Notes: a model not told the origin generated them from the sequence alone. Positions 33,713-42,426 are shown, counted from the first letter of the stretch. The stretch is 64,000 nt of DNA from Ferirhizobium litorale (GCA_030028905.1 JALDYZ010000018.1:20836-84835), one strand, 5' to 3'. Numbers and translations are program-made.

Positions 33713-34228
33713 GTGACGACAAAGGCAGATACACGAACCACCGGACTTCGTATCCGGATCGCCGAGCCGGGCGACGCCGAGGCGATGCAGGCCGCCATCC
33801 TGCGCCTCGGGCGGCACCTCGGCCAGGCGGAAAAGATCGCCAGCACGGCCGACGACTTCCGCCGATACGGCTTCGGTCCGGATGCCGCCTTCTCGGGCTT
33901 TATCGCCGAGATCGACGGCGCGTTCGCCGGCCTCTGCCTGTATTTCCCGATCTTTTCCACCTGGCTCGGCCGCCCGGGAGTGTTTGTCCAGGATCTCTAT
34001 GTCGACGAGACGTTTCGTGGGCAAAGGGTCGGCGAGACCTTGCTGAGGGCCGTGGCCGCATGGTCGCGACAGCGTGGCGGCGTGTATCTGCGGTTGGCCG
34101 TCGATACCGCCAACGTTCCGGCGCAGGCCTTTTACGAACGGGTCGGCATTGGTTGGCTGGAAGAGGATCGCGACCATGGCGCCTATGGCGCCGCCTTCCT
34201 GGCGCTGGCCGGCAATGACGACACGTGA
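33713..34228 (+). CDS. GNAT-family N-acetyltransferase
   Basis: The 171-residue protein is a GNAT acyltransferase. It starts with a typical RIRIAEPGDAEAMQAAI and has the acetyl-CoA pyrophosphate loop at RGQRVGETLL and the closing VPAQAFYERVG. The middle segment GVFVQDLYVDETFRG is the usual beta4-beta5 region. It resembles diamine/spermidine-type acetyltransferases in general form, but that is weak evidence. Start is a GTG at 33713 with GAGAGGA 5 bases upstream; 39 bases separate it from the BKACE gene. Its position next to a deacetylase-like gene suggests acetylation and deacetylation of a common amine. Confidence 0.88.
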   Translation: MTTKADTRTTGLRIRIAEPGDAEAMQAAILRLGRHLGQAEKIASTADDFRRYGFGPDAAFSGFIAEIDGAFAGLCLYFPIFSTWLGRPGVFVQDLYVDETFRGQRVGETLLRAVAAWSRQRGGVYLRLAVDTANVPAQAFYERVGIGWLEEDRDHGAYGAAFLALAGNDDT

Positions 34229-34249
34229 GCGAAGAATTCAGGAGCGCAG

Positions 34250-35281
34250 ATGAAAGCCTTTTTTGCCAGCGAGCAAAAGCGTCACGACCCGAAGGCCTTT
34301 CTGTCGAGCGGGGCGCCGCAGCCGAACCCGGAAAAGCCGGAGCGTGTCGAACGCCTGCTGACCGGCGCGCGCGCCGCCGGTTGTGAGATCGTCCGGCCGC
34401 AGCAGCACGGGCTGGGCCCGATCGCCGCCGTCCATACGCCGGAATACCTCGAATTCCTCGAAAACATCCATGCGCGCTGGCAGCGGATTCCGGAGGCGTC
34501 GGAAGAAGTCATCCCGAACATCCATCCACTCGCGCGAAGCGGGCGCTATCCGGCTTCCGCCGTCGGGCAGGCCGGGTATCACATGGCCGACACCGCCTGC
34601 CCGATCTCGGTGGAAACCTTCGAGAGCGTCTGCTGGAGCGCCTGGAGCGCCGTCGATGCGGCGGACGCCGTGCTTGCCGGCGACAGCGCTTCCTATGCGC
34701 TTTGCCGCCCGCCCGGCCACCACGCCTTTGCCGATGTGGCCGGCGGTTTCTGCTTCGTCAACAATTCGGCGGTCGCCGCCGAACGCCTGCTTCGGAGCTC
34801 CAGGCGCATCGCGATCCTCGATGTCGACCTGCACCACGGCAACGGTACACAGGGAATCTTCTACGCCCGGCCGGACGTGCTGACGGTGTCGATCCATGCG
34901 GATCCGGTGCGGTTCTACCCGTTCTTCTGGGGCCATGCCGACGAGCGCGGCGAGGGCGTCGGCCTCGGCTACAATCTCAACCTGCCGCTGCCGCGCAAGG
35001 CGGGCGACGATGAATTTCTGTCAGCGCTCCATGCGGCCTTCCGACGCATTCGCGCCTTTGCACCAGATGGCCTCGTCGTGGCGCTCGGGCTCGATGCCTT
35101 CGAGGGCGATCCCTTCGGCGGCCTTTCGGTGACGACGCCCGGCTTTTCGCGCATGGCGGAGTCGATTGCGAAACTCGGCCTGCCGACGGTGATCGTGCAG
35201 GAGGGCGGCTATCTTTGCGACGCGCTTTCCGACAATCTGACCGCCTTCCTCACCGGCTTCGGGTCGGGGATCTTGCGCTGA
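34250..35281 (+). CDS. histone-deacetylase-family amidohydrolase (acetylpolyamine deacetylase-like)
   Basis: The 343-residue zinc hydrolase has all hallmarks of the arginase/deacetylase superfamily: CRPPGHHAF with the catalytic His pair, GGFCFVNNSAVAA, the zinc ligands in DVDLHHGNGTQ, and the third ligand Asp in LGLDAFEGDP. Length and the PFFWGHADE insert match bacterial acetylpolyamine amidohydrolases. These remove acetyl groups from acetylated putrescine, cadaverine or similar diamines. The start has CAGGAG 6 bases upstream, 21 bases after the GNAT gene. Together with the aminotransferase two genes further on it suggests breakdown of an N-acylated diamine. Confidence 0.9.
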   Translation: MKAFFASEQKRHDPKAFLSSGAPQPNPEKPERVERLLTGARAAGCEIVRPQQHGLGPIAAVHTPEYLEFLENIHARWQRIPEASEEVIPNIHPLARSGRYPASAVGQAGYHMADTACPISVETFESVCWSAWSAVDAADAVLAGDSASYALCRPPGHHAFADVAGGFCFVNNSAVAAERLLRSSRRIAILDVDLHHGNGTQGIFYARPDVLTVSIHADPVRFYPFFWGHADERGEGVGLGYNLNLPLPRKAGDDEFLSALHAAFRRIRAFAPDGLVVALGLDAFEGDPFGGLSVTTPGFSRMAESIAKLGLPTVIVQEGGYLCDALSDNLTAFLTGFGSGILR

Positions 35282-35473
35282 CGAGACGCCGTCAGCGGGG
35301 GCATATTGAACAGTTGTATAATTCAATTGCCTCGATGACCCGAAGCTGTATCATCTTCCGTCAACGACGCCCGGCCAGGAGGGAGTTCCGTTTGGAGATC
35401 GGGGGTCGTTCTGGAAGTGCCCTAGCTGTGCAATGTTTTTTCGAACGCTAAGCCCAATCAATGGAGGGAACCG

Positions 35474-36253
35474 ATGAAACGCCTGCTCACCCTTGCCTTT
35501 GCCGCCTCTATGGCATTTGCCACCGCGTCTGTCGCCACTGCCGAGCCGCTGAAGATCGGCATGGCGCCCGAACCCTATCCGCCTTTTGAATGGAAGGAAG
35601 CCGACGGAACCTGGAAGGGTTTCGAGATCGATTTCGGCAAGGCGCTCTGCGCCAAGATGGGTGAGGAATGCGTCATCGTCGAGATCGCCTGGGACGGCAT
35701 TATCCCGGCGCTGCAAGCCAAGAAGATCGACATGATACTCAACTCGATGACGATCACCGAGGAACGCCAGAAGATCATCGATTTCTCGGTACCCTACTAT
35801 TCGACCGGCGCGTCCTTCATCGGACCGAAGGGAACCACGCTCGAGCCGACCGCGGAGAGCCTGCAGGGCAAGGTCATCGGCGTGCAGGCGGCGACGACCC
35901 ATGCCGCCTATGTGGAGGAAAAGTTCAAGGATGTTGCCGAGATCCGCACTTACCCGACCCAGGACGAGGCCAATGCCGACCTGATCGCGGGGCGTCTCGA
36001 CACGGTCGTGGCCGACAAGGTGGCGCTTGACGAGTTCCTGAAGTCAGCTGACGCATCCGGTCTTGCCATGCTGGCCGACGTGCCGGCCGAGGACGGTGGC
36101 GACAAGCATGTCGGCATCGCCATCCGCAAGGAAGACGCGGCCTTGAAAGCGAAGGTCGATGCCGCGATCACGGAGATCGTGAAGAGCGGCGAGTACGACC
36201 AACTCGCCAAGCCCTACTTCAACTTCGATATCTACGGCCTGCCGAGACAGTAA
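35474..36253 (+). CDS. ABC transporter substrate-binding protein, polar amino acid type
   Basis: The 259-residue protein has a cleavable signal peptide (MKRLLTLAFAASMAFATASVATA) and a family 3 solute-binding fold: PPFEWKEADGTWKGFEIDFGKALC, then the signature TITEERQKIIDFSVPYY, and DAVAxx-like VADKVALDEF near the end. Binding proteins of this type carry lysine, arginine, ornithine or related cations. It has a strong ribosome-binding site (GGAGGG) and its own promoter region of about 190 bases (a TATAAT at 35317-35322 is a possible -10). No permease or ATPase gene is adjacent, so it must work with a transporter encoded elsewhere. Confidence 0.9.
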   Translation: MKRLLTLAFAASMAFATASVATAEPLKIGMAPEPYPPFEWKEADGTWKGFEIDFGKALCAKMGEECVIVEIAWDGIIPALQAKKIDMILNSMTITEERQKIIDFSVPYYSTGASFIGPKGTTLEPTAESLQGKVIGVQAATTHAAYVEEKFKDVAEIRTYPTQDEANADLIAGRLDTVVADKVALDEFLKSADASGLAMLADVPAEDGGDKHVGIAIRKEDAALKAKVDAAITEIVKSGEYDQLAKPYFNFDIYGLPRQ

Positions 36254-36259
36254 CTACAA

Positions 36260-36288
36260 GGACTTCGCGGCCGGACGCCGCGAAGTCC
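36260..36288 (+). terminator. intercistronic 11-bp hairpin
   Basis: GGACTTCGCGG (36260-36270) and CCGCGAAGTCC (36278-36288) form a perfect 11-bp stem with a 7-base loop, 7 bases after the binding-protein stop codon. No clear T-run follows. A stabilising or attenuating hairpin between a highly expressed binding protein and its downstream gene is the likely role. Confidence 0.6.
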
Positions 36289-36337
36289 ACTCTTCCTGCC
36301 CCGAACACACGAACACGGCCCAACCAAGAGACATTCC

Positions 36338-37699
36338 ATGAACAAGCCACGCATCGCGAGTACCGGTAGCAGCTACGGCGTCGACCACCTGCCCAGGATT
36401 TCCCATGGGCGCGGCAGCTACCTCTTCGATGTCGACGGCAATCGGTATCTCGACGGATCGGGAGGCCCGGCGGTCTATTGCCTCGGCCATGCCCATCCCG
36501 AGGTCAACGACGCGATCAGGGAGCAGAACGACCGGATCGCCCACGCCTATCGCTATCTGTTTTCCAGCGATGCCTGCGATGAACTGACCGAGGTCATCAC
36601 CGAGCGGACGGGCGGCCATTTTTCCAATGCCATTTATGTCAGCAGCGGTTCGGAAGCGGTCGAATCCTGTCTGAAGATCGCGCTTCAATATCACGCCGCG
36701 CGTGGCGAGATGAGCCGCCGCCGTTTCATCTCGAGACGGCGCTCATGGCATGGCAACACGCTCGGCGCCCTGTCGGTGTCGGACTTCAAGACCCGCCGCG
36801 ATTCCTTCGAAGGCAGCCTGCTCGACGTATCCTTCGTCTCGTCTGCCAACGCCTATCGCCTGCCGGAAGGCATTTCTCCCGAGGGGCTGGTCGCCTACCT
36901 CGCCGACGAGCTGGAAGCCGAAATCCTGCGTGTCGGGCCGGAAAAGGTCGCCGCCTTCATCTTCGAGCCGGTGGTCGGCGCGGCCGGCGGCGTTGTTCCC
37001 GCGCCCTCAGGCTATGCCGAAGCGATCGCGGCGGTGTGCCGCAAGCATGGCGTACTCGTCATCGCCGACGAGGTCATGTGCGGCTCCGGCAGGGTCGGCA
37101 CCTGGCGGGCGCTTGAGCATGACGGGGTGGTGCCGGATATCATGAGCGTCGCCAAGGGCCTCGCTGCCGGCTACCTGCCGCTCGGGGCGGCCCTCTATTC
37201 GGACAGGGTGGGCGAAACGCTGGTCGGGGCCCATGGCGGGGCCCAGACCGGTCACACCTTCACCGGCCATACGGCAGCCTGCGCCGCCGCCGTCGCTGTT
37301 CAGAAGATCATCGCCCGGGAACATCTTCTTCCGCACGTCCTGGAGCGCGGAGCCCGCTTCCAACGGGAGTTGCGCGCTGCCTTCGCGGACGTGCCGGAGG
37401 TCGGCGATATCCGGGGGCGTGGCTATTTCATCGGCATCGAAATTGTCGCCAATCCGGCGAGCAAGGCGCCGTTCGCGACAAACCTCAAGGTCCATGCCGA
37501 TATCGGCCGTCGCGCCTTCGAGGCGGGCCTGATCTGCTATCCCTGCACCGGCAATGTCGGCGGCACCGCTGGCGATACTGTGATCCTGGCGCCACCCTAC
37601 AACGCCAGCGAAGAAGAATTGGCGGAAATCCTCTCGACGCTCGTGCGGTCGGTCAAGGATGCCGTCAGCTTTGCGCGCCGCCAGGAGGCGCTCGCCTGA
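36338..37699 (+). CDS. class III PLP aminotransferase (omega-amino acid/diamine type)
   Basis: The 453-residue enzyme belongs to the class III (ornithine/GABA) aminotransferases. PLP lysine is in DIMSVAKGLAAGYLPLGA; the preceding VIADEVMCGSGRVG contains the pyridine-nitrogen Asp; YVSSGSEAVESCLKIAL and RRRSWHGNTLGALS fit the cofactor phosphate and ring contacts. It should transfer the terminal amino group of a diamine or omega-amino acid, giving an aldehyde. It ends a same-strand series with a GNAT, a deacetylase-like enzyme and a polar amino acid binding protein, which supports a diamine/basic amino acid role. Start at the ATG at 36338, without an obvious strong ribosome-binding site. Confidence 0.9.
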   Translation: MNKPRIASTGSSYGVDHLPRISHGRGSYLFDVDGNRYLDGSGGPAVYCLGHAHPEVNDAIREQNDRIAHAYRYLFSSDACDELTEVITERTGGHFSNAIYVSSGSEAVESCLKIALQYHAARGEMSRRRFISRRRSWHGNTLGALSVSDFKTRRDSFEGSLLDVSFVSSANAYRLPEGISPEGLVAYLADELEAEILRVGPEKVAAFIFEPVVGAAGGVVPAPSGYAEAIAAVCRKHGVLVIADEVMCGSGRVGTWRALEHDGVVPDIMSVAKGLAAGYLPLGAALYSDRVGETLVGAHGGAQTGHTFTGHTAACAAAVAVQKIIAREHLLPHVLERGARFQRELRAAFADVPEVGDIRGRGYFIGIEIVANPASKAPFATNLKVHADIGRRAFEAGLICYPCTGNVGGTAGDTVILAPPYNASEEELAEILSTLVRSVKDAVSFARRQEALA

Positions 37700-37724
37700 A
37701 TACATAGAGTTCCGGGGCAAACAG

Positions 37725-37801
37725 AAAAGGCCGGGCGCAGGCCCGACCTTTCCGGATACTCGTCGGCAGGTGCCAGTACATCCGTGGTCACCGCCATAAG
37801 T
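37725..37801 (-). ncRNA. candidate small RNA with the csp 3'-UTR element
   Basis: About 77 bases on the minus strand. It begins 7 bases after a -10-like hexamer, contains the 23-base element identical to the csp 3' UTR (37770-37792), and ends in an 11-bp terminator hairpin (AAAGGTCGGGC/GCCCGGCCTTT, loop CTGC) followed by Ts (37725-37751). It lies about 105 bases beyond the stop codon of the polyamine-type binding protein gene, so a 3' UTR of that mRNA is the alternative. Confidence 0.5.
37770..37792 (-). repeat. 23-nt conserved element, copy B
   Basis: This stretch is identical over 23 bases to 13791-13813. It can form the same small hairpin with the loop ACGGATGTACT. Here it is not next to a cold-shock gene. 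Confidence 0.75.
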
Positions 37802-37807
37802 GCTTGC

Positions 37808-37836
37808 ATTATGAGGGCGGGGCGGGGCGCCATCAA
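37808..37836 (-). promoter_or_regulatory. predicted promoter for the 37.7-kb sRNA
   Basis: On the minus strand TTGATG (37831-37836) and CATAAT (37808-37813) are separated by exactly 17 bases. The predicted start near 37801 leads straight into the conserved element. Confidence 0.45.
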
Positions 37837-37905
37837 TTCATCCGAATGGCCGATGGACACCACCGCTTGGTATAGGAAGGCGCGCCTGCCGCCGCGCCAA
37901 GCGGT

Positions 37906-39006
37906 CTACTGACCGGTGACGACCCTGGTCCAGATACGGGTGACGATGCGCTGCGTCTTCGGGTCATAGGGACCATGCGTGAAGAGCTTCGCCATCGTTT
38001 CCTCGGGCAGGTAGATGGCCGGGTCCTCGAGTATCTCCTTGTCGACAAACTGTTGGGATGCCTTGTTGGCATTGGCGTAGAAGACGTAGTCCGTGGCCTT
38101 GGCGATCACCTCGGGCTTCATCATGTAGTCGAGAAAAGCATGGGCCTCCTCCACATGCGGTGCGTCCGCCGGGATTGCCATCATGTCGAACCACATCATC
38201 GTGCCGTCCGCGGGTACCGAGTAGCCGATCTCCACGCCGGCACCGGCCTCGGTAGCGCGGCTGCGTGCCTGCAGAACGTCGCCGGACCAGCCGAGCGCCA
38301 GGCAGATATCGCCATTCGCCAGGGCGTTGATGTACTCGGACGAGTGAAACTTGCGGACAAAGGGGCGGACGGCCTGCAAAACCTCGCCGGCCCTTTCCAG
38401 GTCGGCCGGATCATGCGAATTGGGATCGAGTTTGAGGTAGTGAAGCGCGAGCGGCATCATTTCGCTGGCGGAATCGAGGAAGTAGATGCCGCAGTCCTTG
38501 AACTTGGCTGCCATCTGTGGATCGAAGACCGCATCCCAGCCGGGAGGCTCGTCGCTGCCCAGGATCTCTTTGACTTTCTTGACGTTGTACCCGATGCCGT
38601 TGGTGCCCCACATGTAGGTGATGGCGTATTCGTTGCCCGGATCGGCGAAGGCGACGCGCTCGGAAATCTCGTCCCACATGTTGGCGAGGTTCGGCAGCTT
38701 TGACTTGTCGAGTTTCTGGAAGACGCCCGCCTGGATCTGCCGCTGCAGGAAGTCCGCGGTGGGAACGACGATATCGTATCCGGTTCCGCCGGCGAGCAGC
38801 TTGGCTTCCGCGGTTTCGTTGGAATCGAACGTGTCGTACACCACCTTGATCCCGGTCTCCTTGGTGAAATCGGCCAGGATCGTCTCGTCGATATAGTCGG
38901 ACCAGTTGTAGATGTTCACGGTCCGCTCCTGCGCGCCGGCCGGCAGGGCGATGGAACCAATCAGGATTGCTGCGGCGACGGTTGCCAAGCGGTTCAATCT
39001 TCTCAT
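37906..39006 (-). CDS. polyamine-type ABC substrate-binding protein (PotD/PotF family)
   Basis: The 366-residue protein has a signal peptide (MRRLNRLATVAAAILIGSIA, cleavage after AGA near residue 25) and matches PotF/PotD: TVNIYNWSDYIDETILADF, GYDIVVPTADFLQRQI and YMWGTNGIGYN. Such proteins bind putrescine or spermidine in the periplasm. The ATG at 39006 has GGGAGG 6 bases upstream. It follows the E2 gene on the same strand with an 88-base gap, and no permease or ATPase gene is present, so it is orphaned within this window. The location fits the polyamine-flavoured genes on its other side. Confidence 0.9.
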   Translation of the reverse strand: MRRLNRLATVAAAILIGSIALPAGAQERTVNIYNWSDYIDETILADFTKETGIKVVYDTFDSNETAEAKLLAGGTGYDIVVPTADFLQRQIQAGVFQKLDKSKLPNLANMWDEISERVAFADPGNEYAITYMWGTNGIGYNVKKVKEILGSDEPPGWDAVFDPQMAAKFKDCGIYFLDSASEMMPLALHYLKLDPNSHDPADLERAGEVLQAVRPFVRKFHSSEYINALANGDICLALGWSGDVLQARSRATEAGAGVEIGYSVPADGTMMWFDMMAIPADAPHVEEAHAFLDYMMKPEVIAKATDYVFYANANKASQQFVDKEILEDPAIYLPEETMAKLFTHGPYDPKTQRIVTRIWTRVVTGQ

Positions 39007-39094
39007 GCGGCTGCCTCCCGAGGTGCACGACGGATCTGCAAGCTCTTCTACCACATTTGAAATCTCTGCCGTAGCCCTCCTCTCGGAGTGACGG

Positions 39095-40315
39095 CTAGTC
39101 CGGCCAGGTTTCCAGCGCGGCGACGAACTGGCTCAGCCACGTGTTCGTCTGGTGGCCGTCGACGGCGCGGTGGTCGATCGTCAGCGACACATAGGCCATG
39201 GGCCGGATCTGGATCGTATCGACACCGTCGACTTCGCGCACCACGACGCGCTTTTCCAGCTTGCCGACGCCGAGGATGGCGCATTGCGGCTGGTTGATGA
39301 TGATTGGGGCCGCCACGAGCGATCCCGAAACGCCATGGTTGGAAATCGTGAATGTTCCACCGCGCATGTCCTCCGGTTTCAGCGTGCCGTTGCGGGCATG
39401 CGCGGTGGCCGCCTGCAGCCGGGCGGCAATGCCGGCCAGCGACAGGTCCTGGGCGCGGTGGATGACCGGCACCACCAGCCCCTTGTCGCCAAGGGCGGTG
39501 CCGACGCCGATGTTGATGTCGCCAAAAATCTCGAGATGGTCGTCGTGCCAGCGGCTGTTGATCTCGGGAACTTTCTGCATCGCCGCGACCGAGGCCGCCA
39601 CCAGATAGGCCGTATAGGACAGGTTGATGCCGTCGGCTGCGAGCTTGGCCTTGTTTTTCTCGCGATGACGGATGATCGCACTGAAATCCGCCTCGAACAC
39701 CGCCGTCACGTGAGGGGCTTGCGTCAGCGACTCCAGCATATGGCTGGCGATCTTCAACCGCATCGGCGTGTGCGGCACCTTGCGGCTGCCGCGCTCTGCG
39801 GCCGGCGGTGCCGAGGGGCGGGCCTCCGCCGTCGGCGGAGCGGCGCGAGGCGTTGCAGCCTTTGCGGTGCTTGATCGCGAAGCAAAGGCCGCCTCGATGT
39901 CGATGCGTGTCACGCGGCCGTTCTTTCCGGTGCCCGTGACATCAGCCGGATCGATGCCGTATTGCAGGGCGGCGTGGCGCACCGCCGGCGAGTAGCGCAT
40001 GATGCCGGGTACATCCTTTGCCGCAGCGGCAACGACGGGCGGGTCGGCCACCGGTTGCACCGCCCCGCGTTCGCCTTCGGCGCGGATCCGTGCGAGTACG
40101 ACGCCCGGCCCGGCGTCCTCGCCGCTTTGCAGGAGGATTTCCTCGAGTATTCCGGCGGCCGGTGCAGGAACCTCCTGGGTCACCTTGTCGGTCTCGAGCT
40201 CGACCAGCGGGTCGTCGACGGCAACCGTATCGCCCGGCCGCTTCAGCCACGCGCGCACCACCGCCTTGGTTCCCTCCTGCTCGATCGGCGCCAGGACATC
40301 CATGATTGCCGTCAT
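39095..40315 (-). CDS. 2-oxoacid dehydrogenase E2 (dihydrolipoamide acyltransferase)
   Basis: The 406-residue E2 has one lipoyl domain (about 1-80, lipoyl lysine in VELETDKVTQEVPAP), an Ala/Pro-rich hinge, a peripheral subunit-binding domain (about 115-150, RYSPAVRHAALQYGIDPADVTGTG) and a catalytic acyltransferase domain with the active-site His in TIDHRAVDGHQ. It transfers an acyl group to CoA. Its ATG is 2 bases after the stop of the fused E1 gene. Whether pyruvate, acetoin or branched-chain acids are used is not decided; there is no E3 (lipoamide dehydrogenase) gene nearby, so a shared E3 is implied. Confidence 0.92.
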   Translation of the reverse strand: MTAIMDVLAPIEQEGTKAVVRAWLKRPGDTVAVDDPLVELETDKVTQEVPAPAAGILEEILLQSGEDAGPGVVLARIRAEGERGAVQPVADPPVVAAAAKDVPGIMRYSPAVRHAALQYGIDPADVTGTGKNGRVTRIDIEAAFASRSSTAKAATPRAAPPTAEARPSAPPAAERGSRKVPHTPMRLKIASHMLESLTQAPHVTAVFEADFSAIIRHREKNKAKLAADGINLSYTAYLVAASVAAMQKVPEINSRWHDDHLEIFGDINIGVGTALGDKGLVVPVIHRAQDLSLAGIAARLQAATAHARNGTLKPEDMRGGTFTISNHGVSGSLVAAPIIINQPQCAILGVGKLEKRVVVREVDGVDTIQIRPMAYVSLTIDHRAVDGHQTNTWLSQFVAALETWPD

Positions 40316-40317
40316 CT

Positions 40318-42390
40318 TCAGAACTCCACCAGCGCAACGATCTTTTCGCGGATGCGCTCGACCGAGGGCACGGCCCAGTCGAGCAGGGCCGGATGGTGCG
40401 GACTCGGAATGTCCGGCATGGCAAGCCGCGACACCGGGGCGTCCAGGTCGATGAAGGCCTCGTCGGCCACAACCGCGGCGATCTCCGCGCCGAAGCCGGC
40501 GGTGGAAAGATCCTCATGCACGATGAGACAGCGCCGCGTTTGGCGCACCGACGACAACACCGCGTCGCGATCCCAGGGCATCAGCGTGCGCAGATCGATC
40601 ACGTCGGCCGAGATGCCGGCCGCGGCGTCCTCGCAGCGATGCACCATGGCGCCCCAGGTGACGATCGTGATCACATCGCCCTGACGTGTAAGCCTAGCTT
40701 TACCATACGGCAGCGCGAAATCGTCGCCTGGATAGGGTCGGCGCGCCCAGGCATGGTCGAGCATCGCCCGGTGTTCGAAGAAGATCACCGGATCGTTGCC
40801 ACGCAGCGCCGTCCTGAGCAGACCGACCGCATCCTCGGCGTTGGAGGGGACGGCAACATGCCAGCCCGGCTGATGCACGAAGGCAACCTCGTTGGTCTGG
40901 CTGTGCCAGGGATCGCCGCACTTGAAGAAGCCGCCGGGCATGCGCAGGACGATCGGTGCCGCGAAGCGATTGTTGGTGCGCCAGCGCATCGTGCCGCAAT
41001 CGTTGATCTGTTCGGCCGCCGGCTCGGCATATTTGCGGAACTGGATTTCAGGCACCGGCACCAGACCGGCAAGCGCCATGCCGACGGCGCGGCCGACGAT
41101 GCCCTCTTCCGACAGCGAGGTGTCGAAGACGCGCTGCTTGCCAAATTTCTCCTGCAGGCCAAGGGTCACCGCGTGGACGCCGCCCTTCGGGCCGATATCC
41201 TCGCCGAACAGCACGACACGCTGGTTGATTGCCAGTTCGTGATCGAGCGTGCGCCGGATCGCCGTCACCATGTTGATCCGCTGGCTCCCGGGTTCCGGCA
41301 CGTCGCGCGTCTCGGGAGGTCGATAACCGTGCCTGTGCTGGCCGCCCATCGCCTGCATTTCGTCCTCGTAGAAGACGTGCCGCGTAACCGTCTGGGGGGT
41401 GGCCACGGGGCGGCCTTCGGCTTCGGTGCGGGCCTTTTCCACGGCGGCCGTGGCGGTTTGCGCGGTCTCGTTCCACTCTGCGGCAGACATCACTGACGGC
41501 ACGAGAAAATCGCGCAGCCGGGGCAGCGGGTCTCGGGCCCATTCGGCGCGCAGCAGTTCCTCGCTCTTGTAGGCCTGCGTATCCTGGAAGCTGTGGCCTT
41601 CGAGACGGGGGACGGTCAGCCGCAGCAATGCCGGCGACCTTGTCTCACGGACGAAGGATACCGCCTCTCGCGTCAGGCGCGCGGCCTCCTGCGGATCGCT
41701 GCCGTCGCCGTCGAGGATCTTCAGCCCCTGCCATGCAGAAAGGTTGGCGGCGATATTGCCGCCTGGGGTCTGGGTCGTCGACGGCACCGAAATGCCAAAG
41801 CCGTTGTCCTCGATATAGAACAGCATCGGCAGGGACTGGGTGGTGGCGATGGTCAGCGCCGACCAGAAACCGTTCGATGCGACGGAGCCATCGCCGCCGA
41901 GGACGACGGCGATGGCTCGGCCGTATTCGTCGCGATTGAGCGTGTTTGCATAGTAGTCGATCGCCTGCGCCCAGCCTGCGGTCGGCGTGTACTGGCTGCC
42001 GACGCCGCCGCACATCGGCAGCGCAGAGGCGCCGTCGGGATTGGGATAGTTGAAGACGACGCCGATGTCGCGACCGTCGGAATAGCCGCCGGCCCGTCCC
42101 GTGGCCGAGCCCAGGGCGTCCGCAGGGTTGACGCCGAGAGCAAGCAGCAGCGGCCTTGAACGGTAATAGCCGCAAGCGGCGTCGTGGCGATCGGTAAGCT
42201 GGCAGCCGAGCAGGATCTGCGCCAGGTCGTGCCCGCGGGCGGAGAACTGGTAGAGCACCTTCTTTTCCGGAACGAGCCGCGTTTCCTCCAGTTCGTCCAG
42301 CGTGCGCGACAACTGGATGAGATAGGCGACCCGCTTCCAGTCGACGCTGTTGTCGGGTTTCTGGTGTCCCCTGGTCGCGACCTGGACCAT
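40318..42390 (-). CDS. fused E1 alpha/beta 2-oxoacid dehydrogenase
   Basis: The 690-residue protein joins the alpha and beta chains of an E1 component in one polypeptide. The alpha part (about 1-310) has the ThDP motif GGDGSVASNGFWSALTIAT...NGFGIS; the beta part (about 365-690) has GSQRINMVTAIRRTLDHELA, VVLFGEDIGPKGGVHAVT and the conserved DIIDLRTLMPWD-like segment VIDLRTLMPWDRDAV. Separate alpha and beta subunits are the usual form. It is the first gene of an E1-E2 operon and is divergent from an Lrp regulator. The leader has a GAGGAGGAGAAGG ribosome-binding site. Fused forms of this kind are often linked to branched-chain or acetoin-type substrates, but that is not proven here. Confidence 0.9.
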   Translation of the reverse strand: MVQVATRGHQKPDNSVDWKRVAYLIQLSRTLDELEETRLVPEKKVLYQFSARGHDLAQILLGCQLTDRHDAACGYYRSRPLLLALGVNPADALGSATGRAGGYSDGRDIGVVFNYPNPDGASALPMCGGVGSQYTPTAGWAQAIDYYANTLNRDEYGRAIAVVLGGDGSVASNGFWSALTIATTQSLPMLFYIEDNGFGISVPSTTQTPGGNIAANLSAWQGLKILDGDGSDPQEAARLTREAVSFVRETRSPALLRLTVPRLEGHSFQDTQAYKSEELLRAEWARDPLPRLRDFLVPSVMSAAEWNETAQTATAAVEKARTEAEGRPVATPQTVTRHVFYEDEMQAMGGQHRHGYRPPETRDVPEPGSQRINMVTAIRRTLDHELAINQRVVLFGEDIGPKGGVHAVTLGLQEKFGKQRVFDTSLSEEGIVGRAVGMALAGLVPVPEIQFRKYAEPAAEQINDCGTMRWRTNNRFAAPIVLRMPGGFFKCGDPWHSQTNEVAFVHQPGWHVAVPSNAEDAVGLLRTALRGNDPVIFFEHRAMLDHAWARRPYPGDDFALPYGKARLTRQGDVITIVTWGAMVHRCEDAAAGISADVIDLRTLMPWDRDAVLSSVRQTRRCLIVHEDLSTAGFGAEIAAVVADEAFIDLDAPVSRLAMPDIPSPHHPALLDWAVPSVERIREKIVALVEF

Positions 42391-42426
42391 CGCCTTCTCC
42401 TCCTCAGCAATGTTACAATGGTGGAA

